DNA from: Microcaldota archaeon
GTDB lineage: Archaea; Micrarchaeota; Micrarchaeia; Anstonellales; Bilamarchaeaceae
DNA length: 34,982 nucleotides
NCBI GenBank assembly: GCA_016926175.1
Contig: JAFGPA010000005.1
Coordinates: 1 to 34,982, forward strand
Reading direction: 5' to 3'
In this document: piece after piece, positions 15,276-23,325 of the stretch
Layout: every line of letters starts with the position of its first letter
Position numbering within the stretch: position 1 is the stretch's first letter
The notes under the pieces: generated by a model
Told to the model about the DNA's origin: nothing
What the model saw: the letters and a program-made list of their open reading frames with translations, nothing else
The model's database searches: none
Position numbers and translations under genes: made by a program

Positions 15276-15947
15276 ATGAATCAGACGCTTATTCAAAAAC
15301 TTGAGCGATACCTGCCTCCAAAACATGCGTTGCCTATTTCAGAATCAATATGCGTTAGCATTGCAGAAAAAGGGTATCACAGATGTGCTGCTGCACTTCA
15401 AAATGCTGTCTTTGCAGAAATACGGCTTGGAAAAGCGGGTCTTGATGAGCTGGAGATACGCAGACTTTTTTCTCTTGGAAAGAAACTTATTGCAACATCA
15501 AGAACAAACAAGGTCCTTCTTGCTCATGCAGTTCTCTGCCATGCACCCCTGATAGATGTCGAGATTGACGCCTGCCACAGGAACCAGCTGATAACTGCCG
15601 CAAAGAAACAAGGCTCTAAAGTTATTGTTTCCCACCATGACTATGAAAAAACACCATCAAAATCGGAACTTGCAGAAATCAAAAAACAATGTTTTGATGC
15701 AGGTGGAGATATCGCAAAGATAGCGTGCATGGCACATACGGATGAAGACTGTGATGCCCTGCTTAGTTTTGCCGATCCTAGCACGGTTGTTTTCGGAATG
15801 GGTGATTTTGCCAGCCATACGCGCATTGCATCGCTTTTCCTTGGCAGTCCTTTTGCATATGCTGCTCTTGATTGCGGCAAGGAGACTGCTCCGGGCCAGC
15901 TTACAAAGGCCCAAATAGGTGAAATTCTGGCACGTTTGAGCCTTTAA
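15276..15947 (+). CDS. aroD: Type I 3-dehydroquinate dehydratase
   Basis: Third step of the shikimate pathway: dehydrates 3-dehydroquinate through a Schiff-base lysine. From ATG 15276 it has 223 residues, typical of archaeal AroD. Recognisable are EIRLG (substrate pocket), VIVSHHDYEKTPS with catalytic H121, GGDIAKIA with Schiff-base K148, VFGMGD and the C-terminal ALDCGKETAPGQL. No other shikimate gene is adjacent. The 24-residue N-terminal extension from ATG 15204 is unlikely because it would overlap the transglutaminase gene and precede the TATA element. Confidence 0.93.
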   Translation: MNQTLIQKLERYLPPKHALPISESICVSIAEKGYHRCAAALQNAVFAEIRLGKAGLDELEIRRLFSLGKKLIATSRTNKVLLAHAVLCHAPLIDVEIDACHRNQLITAAKKQGSKVIVSHHDYEKTPSKSELAEIKKQCFDAGGDIAKIACMAHTDEDCDALLSFADPSTVVFGMGDFASHTRIASLFLGSPFAYAALDCGKETAPGQLTKAQIGEILARLSL

Positions 15948-15951
15948 AAAG
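15943..15951 (+). promoter_or_regulatory. TATA-like element for the lipid / pyrE operon
   Basis: TTTAAAAAG at 15943-15951 ends 21 bases before ATG 15973 and overlaps the aroD stop codon. It probably drives the geranylgeranyl reductase, GGGP synthase and pyrE genes as one leaderless operon. Confidence 0.5.
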
Positions 15952-15972
15952 ACTTTTATCCAGTATTCCCGC

Positions 15973-17019
15973 ATGTCTGATGTTCATATTGTTGGTGCTG
16001 GTCCAGCCGGATCGCTATCTGCAATATCTGCTCTTGAAAAAGGCCATGAAGTGGTAATCTCAGAGGACCATCCGGAATCAGGATACCCCAAAAACTGTTC
16101 AGGACTTTTTTCAAAGGACGGTCTCAGCTCTCTTTCCATTGATTACAAAAAGCACATCATCAATCCCATTTATGGAGCTAATATCTATTTTGTTGACCAG
16201 AAACTCGAAATAAGAAAAAAACAGCCTGTTGGCTTTGTATGCAACAGAAGCAAAATCGACAGATCTCTTGCCGAAACCGCAGAACGTCTTGGTGCAAAAA
16301 TAAATTACAATGAAAAGATAAAGGATTCATTTCATTCAAAAACAATAATTGGTGCAGATGGTCCATTATCTGCAGTTGCAAGGCATTTCTCCTTTCCGAA
16401 AATATCTGCGTATGCATTTACCCTCCAGTCATTTGTTGACTATCAGGCAGAAGATCCATATATAGTGGAAGTTTTTCTTTCCAGCCGATTTAAGGGCTTC
16501 TTCGGCTGGATTATTCCGCATAATGAAGATGTTGCTGAGTTTGGCGTCGGTTCTCTTAACAATGTGCAGGGCGCCTGGAAAGCCCTTCTTGATATCAAAA
16601 GAATCTCGGCTCCAACCCCCCGCGGCTGGACAATTCCTATTGCCGTAAGGCCCAGAACCTCGCTGGCGAAAAACAACTACAAGGTTCTTCTTGTTGGGGA
16701 TGCTGCAGGCCAGGTCAAATCTACTACTGGTGGCGGTGTGATCTTTGGAGGGCATTGCGCCAAAATAGCCGGCAGGACCCTTAGCCCGCTGTTGTATGAA
16801 CTTGAATGGAGAACCCAGTTCGGAATTGATCTTAAAATTCATCAGGTTATCCAGAATTATCTTGCGGGACAGTCTGATGCCGGCATTCAGGCGCTTGGCA
16901 GAAGGCTTAAGAAGCTCAATTGCGATGAATTTTTATCCGGCTTTGGCCATATGGACCGGCCAACAAAAATGCTCGGTCCTGAAATGGTCGCTCACGTTAT
17001 CAGGAATTTGGGTGTTTAG
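15973..17019 (+). CDS. Geranylgeranyl reductase-family flavoprotein
   Basis: FAD-dependent reductase that in archaea saturates the geranylgeranyl chains of ether lipids. The FAD-binding GAGPAGS (8-14), the family CSGLF after PKN, GADGPLSAVAR (second dinucleotide motif), FFGWIIP with a following GVGS, and LLVGDAAGQVKSTTGGG are all present. Length 348 is slightly shorter than the ~390 of Thermoplasma and Sulfolobus enzymes. The next gene makes the lipid precursor GGGP, supporting a lipid role. Related enzymes in other pathways (chlorophyll, menaquinone) are the alternative. Confidence 0.9.
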   Translation: MSDVHIVGAGPAGSLSAISALEKGHEVVISEDHPESGYPKNCSGLFSKDGLSSLSIDYKKHIINPIYGANIYFVDQKLEIRKKQPVGFVCNRSKIDRSLAETAERLGAKINYNEKIKDSFHSKTIIGADGPLSAVARHFSFPKISAYAFTLQSFVDYQAEDPYIVEVFLSSRFKGFFGWIIPHNEDVAEFGVGSLNNVQGAWKALLDIKRISAPTPRGWTIPIAVRPRTSLAKNNYKVLLVGDAAGQVKSTTGGGVIFGGHCAKIAGRTLSPLLYELEWRTQFGIDLKIHQVIQNYLAGQSDAGIQALGRRLKKLNCDEFLSGFGHMDRPTKMLGPEMVAHVIRNLGV

Positions 17020-17021
17020 TA

Positions 17022-17777
17022 ATGAAGGTTGAAAAATACATTCTAGATGAACTTGAAAAGAAAAAAGGGCTGTTATTTGCGCTTATTGATCCAATCGATT
17101 ACAAATCCCTTGAAGATGCAGTGAAAACAGCAAAAAATGCGGATGAAGGGGGCGCAGATATAATCCTCATAGGGGGAAGTACCGGGGTTCAGGGCGATGT
17201 CCTTGATACCGTAACAAAAGAAATCAAACAGGTTGTTTCCAGGCCGGTGGTTCTTTTTCCAGGCAACATAGGGACACTGACAAAATATGCAGATGCGGTA
17301 TATTTTATGTCTATGCTGAATTCCAGAAATCCCTACTGGATAACCCAGGCACAGATGCTTGCGGCACCTGTTATGAAACACTATGGCATCGAACCTCTTC
17401 CAGTTGCGTACACTGTTGTTGAGCCGGGCGGAACTGTTGGCTGGGTGGGCGATGCAAAACTGATTCCAAGAAAAAAGCCAAAAATTGCAGCTGCCTATGC
17501 CCTTGCAGCCGAGTATATGGGGTTCAGGTTTTTCATCACCGATGCCGGCTCCGCACCTGCAGAAGGCCACATACCGCTTGAAATGATAAGAGCCGTAAGG
17601 TCAGCGATCAGCATTCCATATGTTGTTGCAGGAGGTATAAAAACACCGGATCAGGCAAAGTCTGTTATGAGGGCCGGAGCAGATATTATCCAGGTTGGCA
17701 CTGCATTTGAACATGAAAACGCCGTTGCAAAGGTAAAGGAAATGGTAAAGGCAGTGCGGGAGGGGGCGAAAAAATGA
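17022..17777 (+). CDS. Geranylgeranylglyceryl-phosphate synthase
   Basis: Makes the first ether bond of archaeal membrane lipids, joining sn-glycerol-1-phosphate to geranylgeranyl diphosphate. The TIM-barrel protein has 251 residues. Recognisable are FALIDP near the N-terminus, GGADIILIGGSTG, VVLFPGN, the YTVVEPGGTVGWVGDA region, ITDAGSA and PYVVAGGIKTPDQA followed by GADIIQVG (phosphate binding). GGTG (in TTGGG... TTTAG spacing) is a weak ribosome-binding site: GGGTGT lies before the ATG, three bases after the reductase stop. The pairing shows that this organism makes its own archaeal lipid backbone. Confidence 0.95.
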   Translation: MKVEKYILDELEKKKGLLFALIDPIDYKSLEDAVKTAKNADEGGADIILIGGSTGVQGDVLDTVTKEIKQVVSRPVVLFPGNIGTLTKYADAVYFMSMLNSRNPYWITQAQMLAAPVMKHYGIEPLPVAYTVVEPGGTVGWVGDAKLIPRKKPKIAAAYALAAEYMGFRFFITDAGSAPAEGHIPLEMIRAVRSAISIPYVVAGGIKTPDQAKSVMRAGADIIQVGTAFEHENAVAKVKEMVKAVREGAKK

Positions 17778-18445
17778 ACATTTCATTCATAGAATTCCTT
17801 GCAAAAAATGATGCAATAAGATTTGGGGAATTTACCCTTAAAAGCGGGAGACCATCCCCCTATTTCATTGACATGGGCGTGCTGTCAACAGGCATGCAGT
17901 CAGCACAGCTCGGACAATACTATGCAACTGCCATAAAGGATAAGTTCGGGGAAAATTTCGACATTGTTTTTGGCCCTGCATACAAGGCAATACCTCTTGC
18001 AATAAGCACTGTTATTGCACTAGGCAGCAATGGAATAAATAAAAAATGGCTCTATGACAGGAAGGAAATGAAAATTCACGGGGCGGATGCAAATTCTGTT
18101 TTTGTCGGCTCGCAGACCATAGATCATGGCCAGCGCATAATACTTGTCGATGATGTGATGACTACCGGCGGAACAAAAATTGATGCAATAGAGAAGGTCA
18201 GTAAAACATTGAAATGTGAAGTTGTTGGAATCATAATCGCAGTTGACCGGATGGAAAAAGGGCAATACAAGAATGCCCTGGAGGAATTCAATGAAAAGAC
18301 AGGCATTCCGGTTTATTCAATAGAAAACATCCAGAATATCTTTGCCTACCTGAGTGAAAATGCCGTTGATGGAACAAAATACATTGACAGTGAAACTTTT
18401 GAAGCATATAAATCATATATGAGGAAATACGGGGCGCCTATATAA
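17774..18445 (+). CDS. pyrE: Orotate phosphoribosyltransferase
   Basis: Converts orotate and PRPP to OMP in pyrimidine synthesis. 223 residues with FTLKSGRPSPYFIDMG near the N-terminus, GPAYKAIPLA, the flexible-loop lysine region YDRKEMKIHG and the PRPP signature ILVDDVMTTGGT. The start codon overlaps the GGGP synthase stop (ATGA) and has GGAGGGG upstream. It ends in an eight-base overlap with the convergent pus10 gene. The length is that of the bacterial / eukaryotic-like form rather than the shorter (~180) euryarchaeal form. Confidence 0.95.
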   Translation: MNISFIEFLAKNDAIRFGEFTLKSGRPSPYFIDMGVLSTGMQSAQLGQYYATAIKDKFGENFDIVFGPAYKAIPLAISTVIALGSNGINKKWLYDRKEMKIHGADANSVFVGSQTIDHGQRIILVDDVMTTGGTKIDAIEKVSKTLKCEVVGIIIAVDRMEKGQYKNALEEFNEKTGIPVYSIENIQNIFAYLSENAVDGTKYIDSETFEAYKSYMRKYGAPI

Positions 18446-19406
18446 AATCCAAAAATTTGTCATCTATTTCTGTTACTTCAAGCCTGGTGCACTTTGCACT
18501 GGTTCCAAGCTCTCCTGCAATGCTCGGTTCGGTCCTTCCATTGTCGCCTGAAACCATTTCCTTTATGTATGTACCGGCTTCTGCCTTCACACTTATTGTT
18601 GCCTTAGTTCCATGATATTCTATTATTTCCACCTGCTTCAGCTTCCTGTGCCTTACCAGGTCTGCCCTTCTGTGTGCAACTCTTGTGGGAGTTTTCTGTA
18701 ACAGCGTTTTTCCCATCATGGATATTATTTTTCCAAGATCTTTTTCTGTTACCTCCCTTCCTAATTCAACTTCAGCCCGGTAGGTCTTGTCAAAATGCGA
18801 TTCAGTGACAAATTCCAGCATCCTTCGCTTCACGAATCTCAGGTCCGCTACGCTTACATCCCCGCGTATTTGCATTTCCATCAATTTGAGGTCAATATTC
18901 CGGATTCCAGGATTTTTTATCTCAAGAATAAATGCTCTTCCAGCGCTGTTTGTGGCATCAACATCCTCCCGCCCTGAAGCATGCAGAACATAATCATCCG
19001 CCTGCCCTGCTTTTTTGAACGGTTCTCCTATTCTTTCTTCTATCGATTCATAGTATTTTGTTCCGTCGGGTGCTTTCCACCTGCTTTGGGACAAGCCTGC
19101 AGAATGTTTTTTGTATCTTCCAAAAACAAACAAATTGGTTTTTTCAAGCGTTACCTTGTTTTTCCTGAAGTCAAATATAATCCTGACATCCCCTTCAACA
19201 GCATAATTTTTGCCGAGTTTTTCTGTAATGGTCCTGTTTATCCTGTTCTTTATGCTTTCATTTCCCAGCCTGATGTCCCATTCTTTTTCTTCCTCTATCA
19301 TCCATTCATCAGGAATCTTAGTTGAAATTGAATAGCTGCTGGCATCTCCAAGAAGCTCATTTGCCCTGCTGATCATTTCAGCAAGAGCCTGCTCTTCAAA
19401 GGCCAT
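18438..19406 (-). CDS. pus10: tRNA pseudouridine synthase Pus10, short form
   Basis: Makes pseudouridine 54 and/or 55 in the T loop of archaeal tRNAs. Diagnostic motifs: FVFGRYKKHSAGLSQSRW (94-110, equivalent to the family's GRY.K..R..PQ.RW), HASGREDVDA (142-151, catalytic aspartate within GREDVD), RAFILEI, LLQKTPTRVAHRRADLVR and EAGTYIKEMVSGDNGRTEPS. From ATG 19406 it has 322 residues, shorter than typical archaeal Pus10 (about 390-420). The N-terminal THUMP region is abbreviated and the cysteines of the usual zinc site are missing. The start overlaps the upstream stop (TGATG). Confidence 0.95.
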   Translation of the reverse strand: MAFEEQALAEMISRANELLGDASSYSISTKIPDEWMIEEEKEWDIRLGNESIKNRINRTITEKLGKNYAVEGDVRIIFDFRKNKVTLEKTNLFVFGRYKKHSAGLSQSRWKAPDGTKYYESIEERIGEPFKKAGQADDYVLHASGREDVDATNSAGRAFILEIKNPGIRNIDLKLMEMQIRGDVSVADLRFVKRRMLEFVTESHFDKTYRAEVELGREVTEKDLGKIISMMGKTLLQKTPTRVAHRRADLVRHRKLKQVEIIEYHGTKATISVKAEAGTYIKEMVSGDNGRTEPSIAGELGTSAKCTRLEVTEIDDKFLDFI

Positions 19407-19741
19407 CAAAACAATTCCCTGTGCGGTTCAGAAGGAAGTGCATGCTTTATCCTGTAACCTTCAATAATCAGCGTTGCCCGTTCAATCTTCTCTTTCATAC
19501 CCCTTATCCTGTCTTCCGGAAGTCTTTCAATAAACAGTCCAAAATCAGCCAGTGTTGTGGTGCCATTGTTGCTCATCATGTCAAGAACATCGATAACAAT
19601 CTGTTTTCCCTTTGGTCCGCTTCCCCATATGCTCAGGGCCAGTGCTACCTGGTTGATGAAATGACCTTTATCAGATTCGCTCATATCCTTCCATTTATTA
19701 AGAATTTTTTCCTTGCTTTCCTCATCAAGAATATCCATCAT
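19406..19741 (-). CDS. Small unknown protein upstream of pus10
   Basis: 111 residues from ATG 19741, which overlaps the upstream gene's TGA (ATGA) and is preceded by GGTGAG; ATG 19753 is an alternative. The sequence is helical, soluble and acidic at the N-terminus (DILDEESKEKILNKWKDMSE), with a central VALALSIWGSGPKGKQIVID. No motif is recognised. Its stop overlaps the pus10 start, so it is probably co-expressed with Pus10 and may belong to tRNA or RNA metabolism. Confidence 0.75.
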   Translation of the reverse strand: MMDILDEESKEKILNKWKDMSESDKGHFINQVALALSIWGSGPKGKQIVIDVLDMMSNNGTTTLADFGLFIERLPEDRIRGMKEKIERATLIIEGYRIKHALPSEPHRELF

Positions 19742-20061
19742 CCTCTCACCCATTTTTTGAAATTTATGGATTTGCTTTCTGTGGCTGTTTCAAGCTCTTC
19801 CCCAAGCTTTAGTGCTGCATCCAATGCAGTTGCCGTCATATGCCTGCTTATCCGCGTTTCTTCTATGCGCTTTGCAACCAGCTGGCCAATATCTGATTTT
19901 CTTGGCTTTGCAGTCCGAAGTTCTCTTGATTCAATTGCCGTCTGTTCATATCTCCTCAGGTTTTCCATCGAGAATCTTGGCCCTGACTGAAAAACATCAT
20001 CAAGAAATTCATTGAACCGTTCTCTTATATCCGTTTTTTTCTTTTGTGCAGGCTGAACCAT
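19738..20061 (-). CDS. Small basic helical protein, first gene of the pus10 operon
   Basis: 107 residues, rich in Arg and Glu, predicted almost entirely helical (IRERFNEFLDDVFQ, then LVAKRIEETRISRHMTATAL). A basic N-terminal tail (VQPAQKKK) suggests nucleic-acid contact but no domain is recognised. The ATG at 20061 has a TATA-like element (20082-20090) 20 bases upstream, so the mRNA is probably leaderless. Organised with the next small gene and pus10 as a three-gene operon joined by overlaps. Confidence 0.75.
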   Translation of the reverse strand: MVQPAQKKKTDIRERFNEFLDDVFQSGPRFSMENLRRYEQTAIESRELRTAKPRKSDIGQLVAKRIEETRISRHMTATALDAALKLGEELETATESKSINFKKWVRG

Positions 20062-20081
20062 GCTAGCTATTCACGGCTATT

Positions 20082-20090
20082 GTTTATAAG
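20082..20090 (-). promoter_or_regulatory. TATA element for the pus10 operon
   Basis: CTTATAAAC on the - strand ends 20 bases from ATG 20061, fitting leaderless transcription. Confidence 0.5.
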
Positions 20091-20150
20091 AATTTCAGAG
20101 ATACTTTTTTAAGCATCATTACGCATCTATTGTAACATTGAGGCAATAAA

Positions 20151-20903
20151 ATGGCATTTTCAAAGCGGGTGGCACTTCTCAGTTGCGAACCACATGATCA
20201 GGAACCAATAGAATTCAAAGGTAAAAAACGCACAGTGCGCGACATCATATCCATTGGCTTGAAAGGCCATGGCCTTGAACCGATAATCTATTTTTCGAGA
20301 GATAAATGCGAGTTTCCAAAAAAAGGCGTTTTTGCAGGCATCATAATCGGCGGCTCAAAGCTCAGCATATTTGATTCAGATATTGAAAAACATGACTGGA
20401 TGAAGAAACTTCTTGATTTTATCCGGGAGAGCCATGGAAAAGTCCCCATTCTGGGCCTTTGTTTTGGTCACCAGGCCATTGCCCGGGCTTTCGGAGGGAC
20501 CTTGAAAAACTATGGTCCTGGGATATGTTATGAAGTCGGCCTTTCAGGGGTTTATCTTACAGAGCAGGCAAAAAAAGATCCACTGTTTTCAGGAGTTCCG
20601 GAACAATTCAGTGCGCTTTTTTCCCATTTTTCCTATGTATCTTATCTGCCTGATTCTGTTGTTCTCTGCCTTTCTTCAAACCCTGAAAACAAAAGCATAC
20701 AGGCATTCAGGGTTGGAGAAGTGACCTGGGGGCTGCAGTTTCATCCTGAGTACTCCCTGGAAGGCATCCGGGATCTCATTACTGCAAGAAGGGAAATGAT
20801 AAAACATCTGATTGATGTTGATGCCGCACTGAAAAGCCTTGATGATTCGAAAAGATTCGATATCATCCCATTCCGTAATTTTGCAGCAATCCTAAAAGAA
20901 TGA
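20151..20903 (+). CDS. Class I glutamine amidotransferase-like protein
   Basis: 250 residues of the GATase1 fold. The nucleophile elbow GLCFGHQ has C104, and WGLQFHPEYS supplies H198 and E200, completing the catalytic triad. No synthetase domain is fused or adjacent, so it is either a stand-alone hydrolase like the GMP-synthase-like amidotransferases or the detached subunit of a synthetase elsewhere. GAGG at 20140-20143 is a plausible ribosome-binding site, with a TTTTTTAAG element at 20105-20113 as promoter. It overlaps the polB 3' end by 12 bases. Confidence 0.88.
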   Translation: MAFSKRVALLSCEPHDQEPIEFKGKKRTVRDIISIGLKGHGLEPIIYFSRDKCEFPKKGVFAGIIIGGSKLSIFDSDIEKHDWMKKLLDFIRESHGKVPILGLCFGHQAIARAFGGTLKNYGPGICYEVGLSGVYLTEQAKKDPLFSGVPEQFSALFSHFSYVSYLPDSVVLCLSSNPENKSIQAFRVGEVTWGLQFHPEYSLEGIRDLITARREMIKHLIDVDAALKSLDDSKRFDIIPFRNFAAILKE

Positions 20904-23258
20904 GTCAAGGCTCTGCTGTTTCCCCCCATGCCTCATGCTGTATTCATCATATCCAAGTTCTTTCATTATTTTCATTACTGCAGGAAGAATCTGATGGCTG
21001 ATGTAATACTCGGGGTCATAGTCTTTTGCAAGCTCTATTGGTTCTGCCTTTTCAGAAATAGTTGTCCCCTTCTTTCCTACAACATAGGATATCATGCTTC
21101 CTTTTTCTGCTGTCATGCCTGCCTTTATCATCTTCTTGGCTGCACTTAATTCCGGACTTTTTACCTCATAGCTGCCTGGATTCTTGTTCAGCTGTGTGCT
21201 TATTGCAAGCATTTCCAGAGGCACTTTTCCCGAGCTGATTTCCTGTATCATTTCGCGGATGATCTTTACGGCTTTTTCCTTGCTTCCGTCAATCAGGATT
21301 GCCTCTAAAACTTGTTTTTGTGTTTGTTTCGCAACTTTTGACCAGTCTCTTCTTACAAGTTCAAATCCCCGGATCTTGATTCTTCCGTCTTCTGCAAGAA
21401 GAGCATATTTTTTCTTGGCACCCTTTTCCTCTCCTTTTTTGCTTACAAAAACACCGCGTGGATAGAATCCTTCAAGCTCCAGCTCCATTTTTTCAGGTAA
21501 TTCGTTATTTATGTCGTTCATGAACTTCAAAACATCGTTTTTTTCCCTGTAGATCAAAAATACCGAATCAGTATCGGCATAAAGCACCTGGAATCCCTGC
21601 TTTTCTGCCTTTTCAATTGTTTCGTTAATATGTTTTCTCCCCCAAGCTGTCACGCTTTCTGCACACGGTCTCGAATACCATCTTGATCTTGCATACCCAA
21701 GATAACCATAAAATGAATTTGAAAGTATTTTCAGGGCCTGAGACCTTGCACTTATCCTTATGTATTCCTCACTTTCCTTATCAAGCTCTTTCAGTTCCCC
21801 CTTTATTTTTGATCGCATATCCACAAGATAGTCGAGAACCTCCGGAATAAGTCCAGTTTCTTTTTCTGAGAATTTAGCATTTGTGGGCGAGAGATGAACA
21901 GCTTCGCCATCTTCAACAAGAGTGCCGGGATCAATATTATAGGAAACTATTATGGAGGGATACAGCCCCCTGAAATCGAGGACAGCCATATTCTCGTAAA
22001 TTCCTGGTTCCGGCAGCTTTACAAAAGCCCCCTGTATAGGAGCATTTATCCTTTCAAAAACCGATTCTCCTGCAGGCCTTCTGGGAATGATCATCTTTCT
22101 CCTGCAGGCATGAAACATCAGCAGGCTCTCCACGAGCTGCCCGCTTGTGGACAATGATGTCTGAAACAATGGCATTTTGGCAACAGATGACATTTCTACT
22201 TCCAGAGGCAGGAATCTTTCTCCAAGAGCCTTTGTAAGCTCTGAATCAACAAGAGAATATTCTGCCAGTTTGTCAATATCTCCGCTGTCCCAGAGCTTCC
22301 ATATCTCCTCTTTTTTTACATCAATTTTCTTCTTTCCAAGAACATCCTCTGCTACAGCATCAAGAGTGTATTTTTGCACCTTTATAACTCCAATAAAGCC
22401 GAATAGCCTGGCAATTGGATAAATGTCAAAATGAATTCTTCCTTTGATTTCAAAGCCTTTTATCAATCCTTTTTTCATTTCCCTCAGATGGCCTCTAAAA
22501 CGGCCAAGATCAAGTTTTATCCCAAGGACATCTGATCTTGCTTTCAGATAGGGAAGGTCAAAAGTAGCTGAATTATAGCCCACCAGGACATCAGGATTTT
22601 CCTGCTTTACAATCTCTACAAACCTTTCCAGCATCTGTTTTTCATCCTTTACAGTTTCCACGAACCTGTTTTTTGATTTTTTGCAGCTTATTACCCCTTT
22701 TTTGTCACCTGCATAGCTGATCATGATTATTGGATCCTTATGCTCTCTGGGGGCACCCACCGGATTATATGTTTCAATGTCAAATGCCAGGATTTTCAGC
22801 TTTGGCGCTTCTTTTGACTGTATTTTCAGGATTTTCCTGATGAATCTGCCTTCTCTTTCATAGGTTATAATGTCAAATGGGGAAATCTGCATGTCATATA
22901 TGAACCTTCTTGCAAATGGTATGCTGTATTCATAGCAGGGAAAAGGTATTGCCTGCCTTATTACAGGTACATCCGCCGGTATCCTGCACATGACCTTGAT
23001 AAATCTCTTTTTTTCCAGCCCTACCTGTTTTTCTACAATTTTGACGTCCTTTGGCGAAGTCAGTTCCCCGTTTTTTCTTTGGGTTTCAATATTCAGGAAT
23101 TCATCTGCCCTTTCCACCGGTCCTTCTACCAAGAAATAGGGATCCTGCTGATAATACAACTTCACTGTTTTTCTGCCTTTGAGAAGAAGCGTGACGTATG
23201 TCTTGCCCTCCCGGACAACATAACCGGCATCAATAAAATAAGCCTTCTTTCTCTTCAT
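20892..23258 (-). CDS. polB: Family B DNA polymerase (replicative, proofreading)
   Basis: 788 residues, the usual archaeal PolB length. The 3'-5' exonuclease is intact: D160-I-E162 (Exo I), YNSATFD with N229/D234 (Exo II) and YSLVD with D338 (Exo III). Polymerase motifs: A LDFRGLYPSII (D428; the family usually has DF.SLYPS, here Arg-Gly), B KILSNSFYG (K510-G518), C YADTDSV (D562, D564) and KKKYALL. The C-terminus QQSLDSFF (781-788) is a textbook PCNA-interacting motif. No intein is present. The promoter is probably TTTTATTACT at 23279-23288, giving a leaderless start. Confidence 0.97.
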   Translation of the reverse strand: MKRKKAYFIDAGYVVREGKTYVTLLLKGRKTVKLYYQQDPYFLVEGPVERADEFLNIETQRKNGELTSPKDVKIVEKQVGLEKKRFIKVMCRIPADVPVIRQAIPFPCYEYSIPFARRFIYDMQISPFDIITYEREGRFIRKILKIQSKEAPKLKILAFDIETYNPVGAPREHKDPIIMISYAGDKKGVISCKKSKNRFVETVKDEKQMLERFVEIVKQENPDVLVGYNSATFDLPYLKARSDVLGIKLDLGRFRGHLREMKKGLIKGFEIKGRIHFDIYPIARLFGFIGVIKVQKYTLDAVAEDVLGKKKIDVKKEEIWKLWDSGDIDKLAEYSLVDSELTKALGERFLPLEVEMSSVAKMPLFQTSLSTSGQLVESLLMFHACRRKMIIPRRPAGESVFERINAPIQGAFVKLPEPGIYENMAVLDFRGLYPSIIVSYNIDPGTLVEDGEAVHLSPTNAKFSEKETGLIPEVLDYLVDMRSKIKGELKELDKESEEYIRISARSQALKILSNSFYGYLGYARSRWYSRPCAESVTAWGRKHINETIEKAEKQGFQVLYADTDSVFLIYREKNDVLKFMNDINNELPEKMELELEGFYPRGVFVSKKGEEKGAKKKYALLAEDGRIKIRGFELVRRDWSKVAKQTQKQVLEAILIDGSKEKAVKIIREMIQEISSGKVPLEMLAISTQLNKNPGSYEVKSPELSAAKKMIKAGMTAEKGSMISYVVGKKGTTISEKAEPIELAKDYDPEYYISHQILPAVMKIMKELGYDEYSMRHGGKQQSLDSFF

Positions 23259-23278
23259 ACTGACTTATTGAATGAAAA

Positions 23279-23288
23279 GTAATAAAAC
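23279..23288 (-). promoter_or_regulatory. TATA-like element for polB
   Basis: TTTTATTACT on the - strand lies 20 bases upstream of ATG 23258. It sits just downstream of the T-rich end of the HTH gene, indicating separate transcription of polB. Confidence 0.45.
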
Positions 23289-23296
23289 CACTAATA

Positions 23297-23314
23297 AGAA
23301 AAACAACAAAAAAA
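23297..23314 (-). terminator. T-rich terminator after the triple-HTH gene
   Basis: On the - strand the sequence 12-29 bases after the TAA (23326) reads TTTTTTTGTTGTTTTTC. Archaeal RNA polymerase terminates at such U-rich runs without a hairpin. It separates the HTH gene from the polB promoter. Confidence 0.55.
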
Positions 23315-23325
23315 GGCGATAAAAC

